64,000 bases of DNA, from assembly GCA_963710725.1 (NCBI GenBank), contig CAVQBJ010000008.1, positions 620,001-684,000 of the forward strand, written 5' to 3'. The notes beneath the pieces were generated by a model that saw only the letters and a program-made list of their open reading frames with translations, ran no database searches and was not told the DNA's origin. The stretch comes from CAVQBJ01 sp963710725. GTDB lineage: Bacteria; Actinomycetota; Thermoleophilia; Solirubrobacterales; Solirubrobacteraceae. A program made the translations under genes and the position numbers. The stretch's first letter is position 1; every line of letters begins with the position of its first letter. This document shows positions 63,401 through 64,000 of the stretch, piece after piece.

Positions 63401-63620
63401 CGTTACCGTCGAAGCCCCCGCCGCCGGCACCCGCCGCGCCGGTCGCCGTGATCGTGATCGTGTTCTCCACCGGGTTGGCCGCCACGGGCGAGCACCCCGG
63501 GTTGATGAAGATGTACTCAGCAGACGCGGTGGGGGCGCCGACCTGCAGCACCGCAAGCGCGAGCGCGAACATCGCCACAGCGACAAATCGCCGTGGCCGT
63601 TTGGCAATCCTCACCAGCAC
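60417..63620 (-). CDS. large secreted glycine-rich multidomain protein with lamin-tail domain
   Basis: 1067 residues from a GTG at 63620 (GTGs at 63614 and 63695 are alternatives). The signal peptide is RRFVAVAMFALALAVLQVGAPTASA. A glycine-rich region (about 45-240) holds many GGGG and NGGGAS blocks. Ig-like and fibronectin type III domains follow (about 290-490, including PPTNVMATPSSPP), then an IPT/TIG domain (about 490-575, VQPTSGASTGLKAVTITGSNF) and a lamin-tail domain (about 578-690, MIEALRFSGPGGAGDQYVQLFNP). A Ser/Pro linker precedes a Lys/Ala-rich basic tail (about 1007-1067, repeats of KAKAK, GKHPKAG). Probably cell-surface or matrix adhesive; no catalytic motif. Confidence 0.82.
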   Translation of the reverse strand: MLVRIAKRPRRFVAVAMFALALAVLQVGAPTASAEYIFINPGCSPVAANPVENTITITATGAAGAGGGGFDGNGPGSGGSGDTVSATVTGYSGPLYVCVDTGGGTGNTPDGYDFTGDGNGGGASGVSLGTDFSSPVVIAGGGGGGADVPENGASGAGGNAGYPSGGGGQSAGFGSGGGGGGGTQTGGGRGGNDDAGGGGTNSSGPGQGGNDRSNAGAGGGGGYYGGGAGYLGGGGGGSDFCTDGPSPDSTTVSSCAESTASGQAQVTISYSITKYDPTLSTAASTSGQGSSATISDSATISGGYEPGGSITFDAYYEGSIDGVPNECGPGAPPTLTSTVPVQGNGTYSSGDLAPPDPGTYDFVATYSPDRFNTAPAPDICGDPSETTVVTGGPSPPTNVMATPSSPPNPPTVGLTWTAPSFGADVLTGYNVYVGADGSFSGTPVNTTPIAGTSYTVTGLSPGQTYEFEVEAASPDGNATSAPPVSATVPGPPIVMGVQPTSGASTGLKAVTITGSNFTGAQSVTFGGVQATSFTIGSDTQITAVTPAHDVGTVDVQVLNAQGPSYVNQSDQYTFTPSYTGQLMIEALRFSGPGGAGDQYVQLFNPTTSPVSLTGWSLNFDEGHGSQTTVVDLPQGYVIPANGAFLVAGDQYSLDSLASPDQLLTASSTPANPDGVQLVAPDASIVDAVGFAGAPAAFASGSPLIPPATLPDEDYAWVRNFSDGSPVNTSNNLTDFSFIAEDDNDALHGSPVLGSPVPSDSGSPVVHNEILQSSLVDPSPDALPTTNVSYTKGSPGTLVVNRTLTNCSGEPTTGLDQAPNGVCLNAATPTPGETVTRLRFRITALTTLDSPGAAPTQAVLEPETSATTTVNGFTVDGLTLQAVQPPQAQSAEPGGLNSTLDATADLPNGGLAPGQSINVSFQFAVTQTGDYSFAYNAEDDLVPAPATAPTPPTVTSTTPAVGSSSGSSGAPGSGSPAAPLTAVVSGTVSPIGEVAASSPPVTAVSAAASPSKPKAKKAKAKAKTAKKKPRAGKHPKAGSHIKAGKTKKPAVRSARRGSGRPRRNGRGA

Positions 63621-63770
63621 ATCGGCCCCGTTCGAGCGGACTATTGGGCCTCGCCAATCCCGTGCCTGTGTGGCGAGGAGTCTGACGGCGGCCACGATAC
63701 ACAGTCCCGACCGCCAGCGCGCCAGTCAGCATTGAACCCGCATCCACGGCCGCTGCAAACGGCCGCTCGG

Positions 63771-63813
63771 AACGAGAAAGACGCCCCGGCCTCCTCGCGG
63801 AAACCGGAGCGTC
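63771..63813 (-). terminator. Rho-independent terminator downstream of tmRNA
   Basis: On the minus strand GACGCTCCGG pairs with CCGGGGCGTC (10 bp, one G-T pair) around a 14-base loop, followed by TTTCTCGTT. It lies 11 bases beyond the tmRNA 3' end. Confidence 0.8.
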
Positions 63814-63824
63814 TAACCGTCGGA

Positions 63825-64000
63825 GGTGGAGACGGCGGGAATTGAACCCGCGTCCGCAATCGCGTGAAGAGTGGCGTCTACGAGCGTAGCCGGCGCTCTG
63901 ATCTCATCCCCCGCTCGCCTCGCCGGCCGGGTTGTGGGGGACCAGCCTCCTGAAGTGTCCCCGGATCGGCGGAGGCGGGCCTCACCGGGTAGAGCCTGCT
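63825..64000 (-). ncRNA. ssrA: transfer-messenger RNA, 3' portion
   Basis: The minus strand ends with GGACGCGGGTTCAATTCCC followed by GCCGTCTCCACC, the T-arm and acceptor strand of tmRNA (GGTTCAATTC T-loop; GUCUCC acceptor; only CC of CCA is encoded). Upstream lie GC-rich stems typical of the pseudoknot region. The tag-peptide reading frame and the 5' end lie beyond the window edge. It rescues stalled ribosomes together with SmpB. Confidence 0.85.

Overview
The window is very GC-rich, with frequent GTG starts, dense 4-bp start/stop overlaps and mycobacteria-like families (a six-gene mce operon, paired acyl-CoA dehydrogenases, P450, TetR, a solo Rieske protein, TPR-adenylate cyclase). This points to an actinobacterium. 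The mix of secreted arylsulfotransferase-like proteins, glycine-rich secreted proteins and multidomain c-di-GMP enzymes suggests a soil Thermoleophilia/Solirubrobacterales relative. That placement is inferred from gene content only; no rRNA is present.

Layout. 0-1.8 kb: end of an ABC-2 permease, an MBL hydrolase and a thioesterase, translationally coupled. 1.8-10.7 kb: a compact leftward operon of six MCE proteins with the lipoprotein first and no YrbE permease genes beside it. 10.7-11.6 kb: a gene-free spacer with a dispersed repeat pair (a second pair lies at 41.85-42.1 kb). 11.6-13.8 kb: a two-subunit acyl-CoA dehydrogenase. 13.9-23.3 kb: a PAS/MBL pair, DUF4395, aldo/keto reductase, LysR, two EamA transporters, an L,D-transpeptidase and a NUDIX-MutY fusion.

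23.6-31.7 kb is the most distinctive region: three arylsulfotransferase-family (ASST) proteins plus an APS kinase. The middle ASST is fused to a 14-TM DHA2 exporter through an extra helix that would place the catalytic domain outside the cell. A small lipoprotein sits between the first two. Together they look like a sulfate-activation, export and extracellular sulfuryl-transfer module.

31.8-45 kb: an RCK-pore-RCK potassium channel, a TetR/P450 pair with twin operators, PEP-mutase-like and alpha/beta hydrolase enzymes, a CDGSH protein, a tandemly duplicated membrane diguanylate cyclase, an aldo/keto reductase and an atypical FtsH. 44.6-46.7 kb: a Rieske protein, a BlaI-type repressor and an M56 protease sharing an operator motif. 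46.7-53.3 kb: HxlR/SDR divergent pair, membrane and secreted proteins, an HD-GYP phosphodiesterase and a carboxylesterase. 53.5-59.2 kb: a GAF/PAS/GGDEF/EAL protein, a MmyB-like regulator and a TPR-adenylate cyclase. 59.4-64 kb: a VapBC-type module, a probable orphan lasso-peptide precursor, a large glycine-rich secreted protein, and the 3' part of tmRNA with its terminator.

Nearly all other long open frames are antisense or out-of-phase shadows produced by the base composition and were left out.
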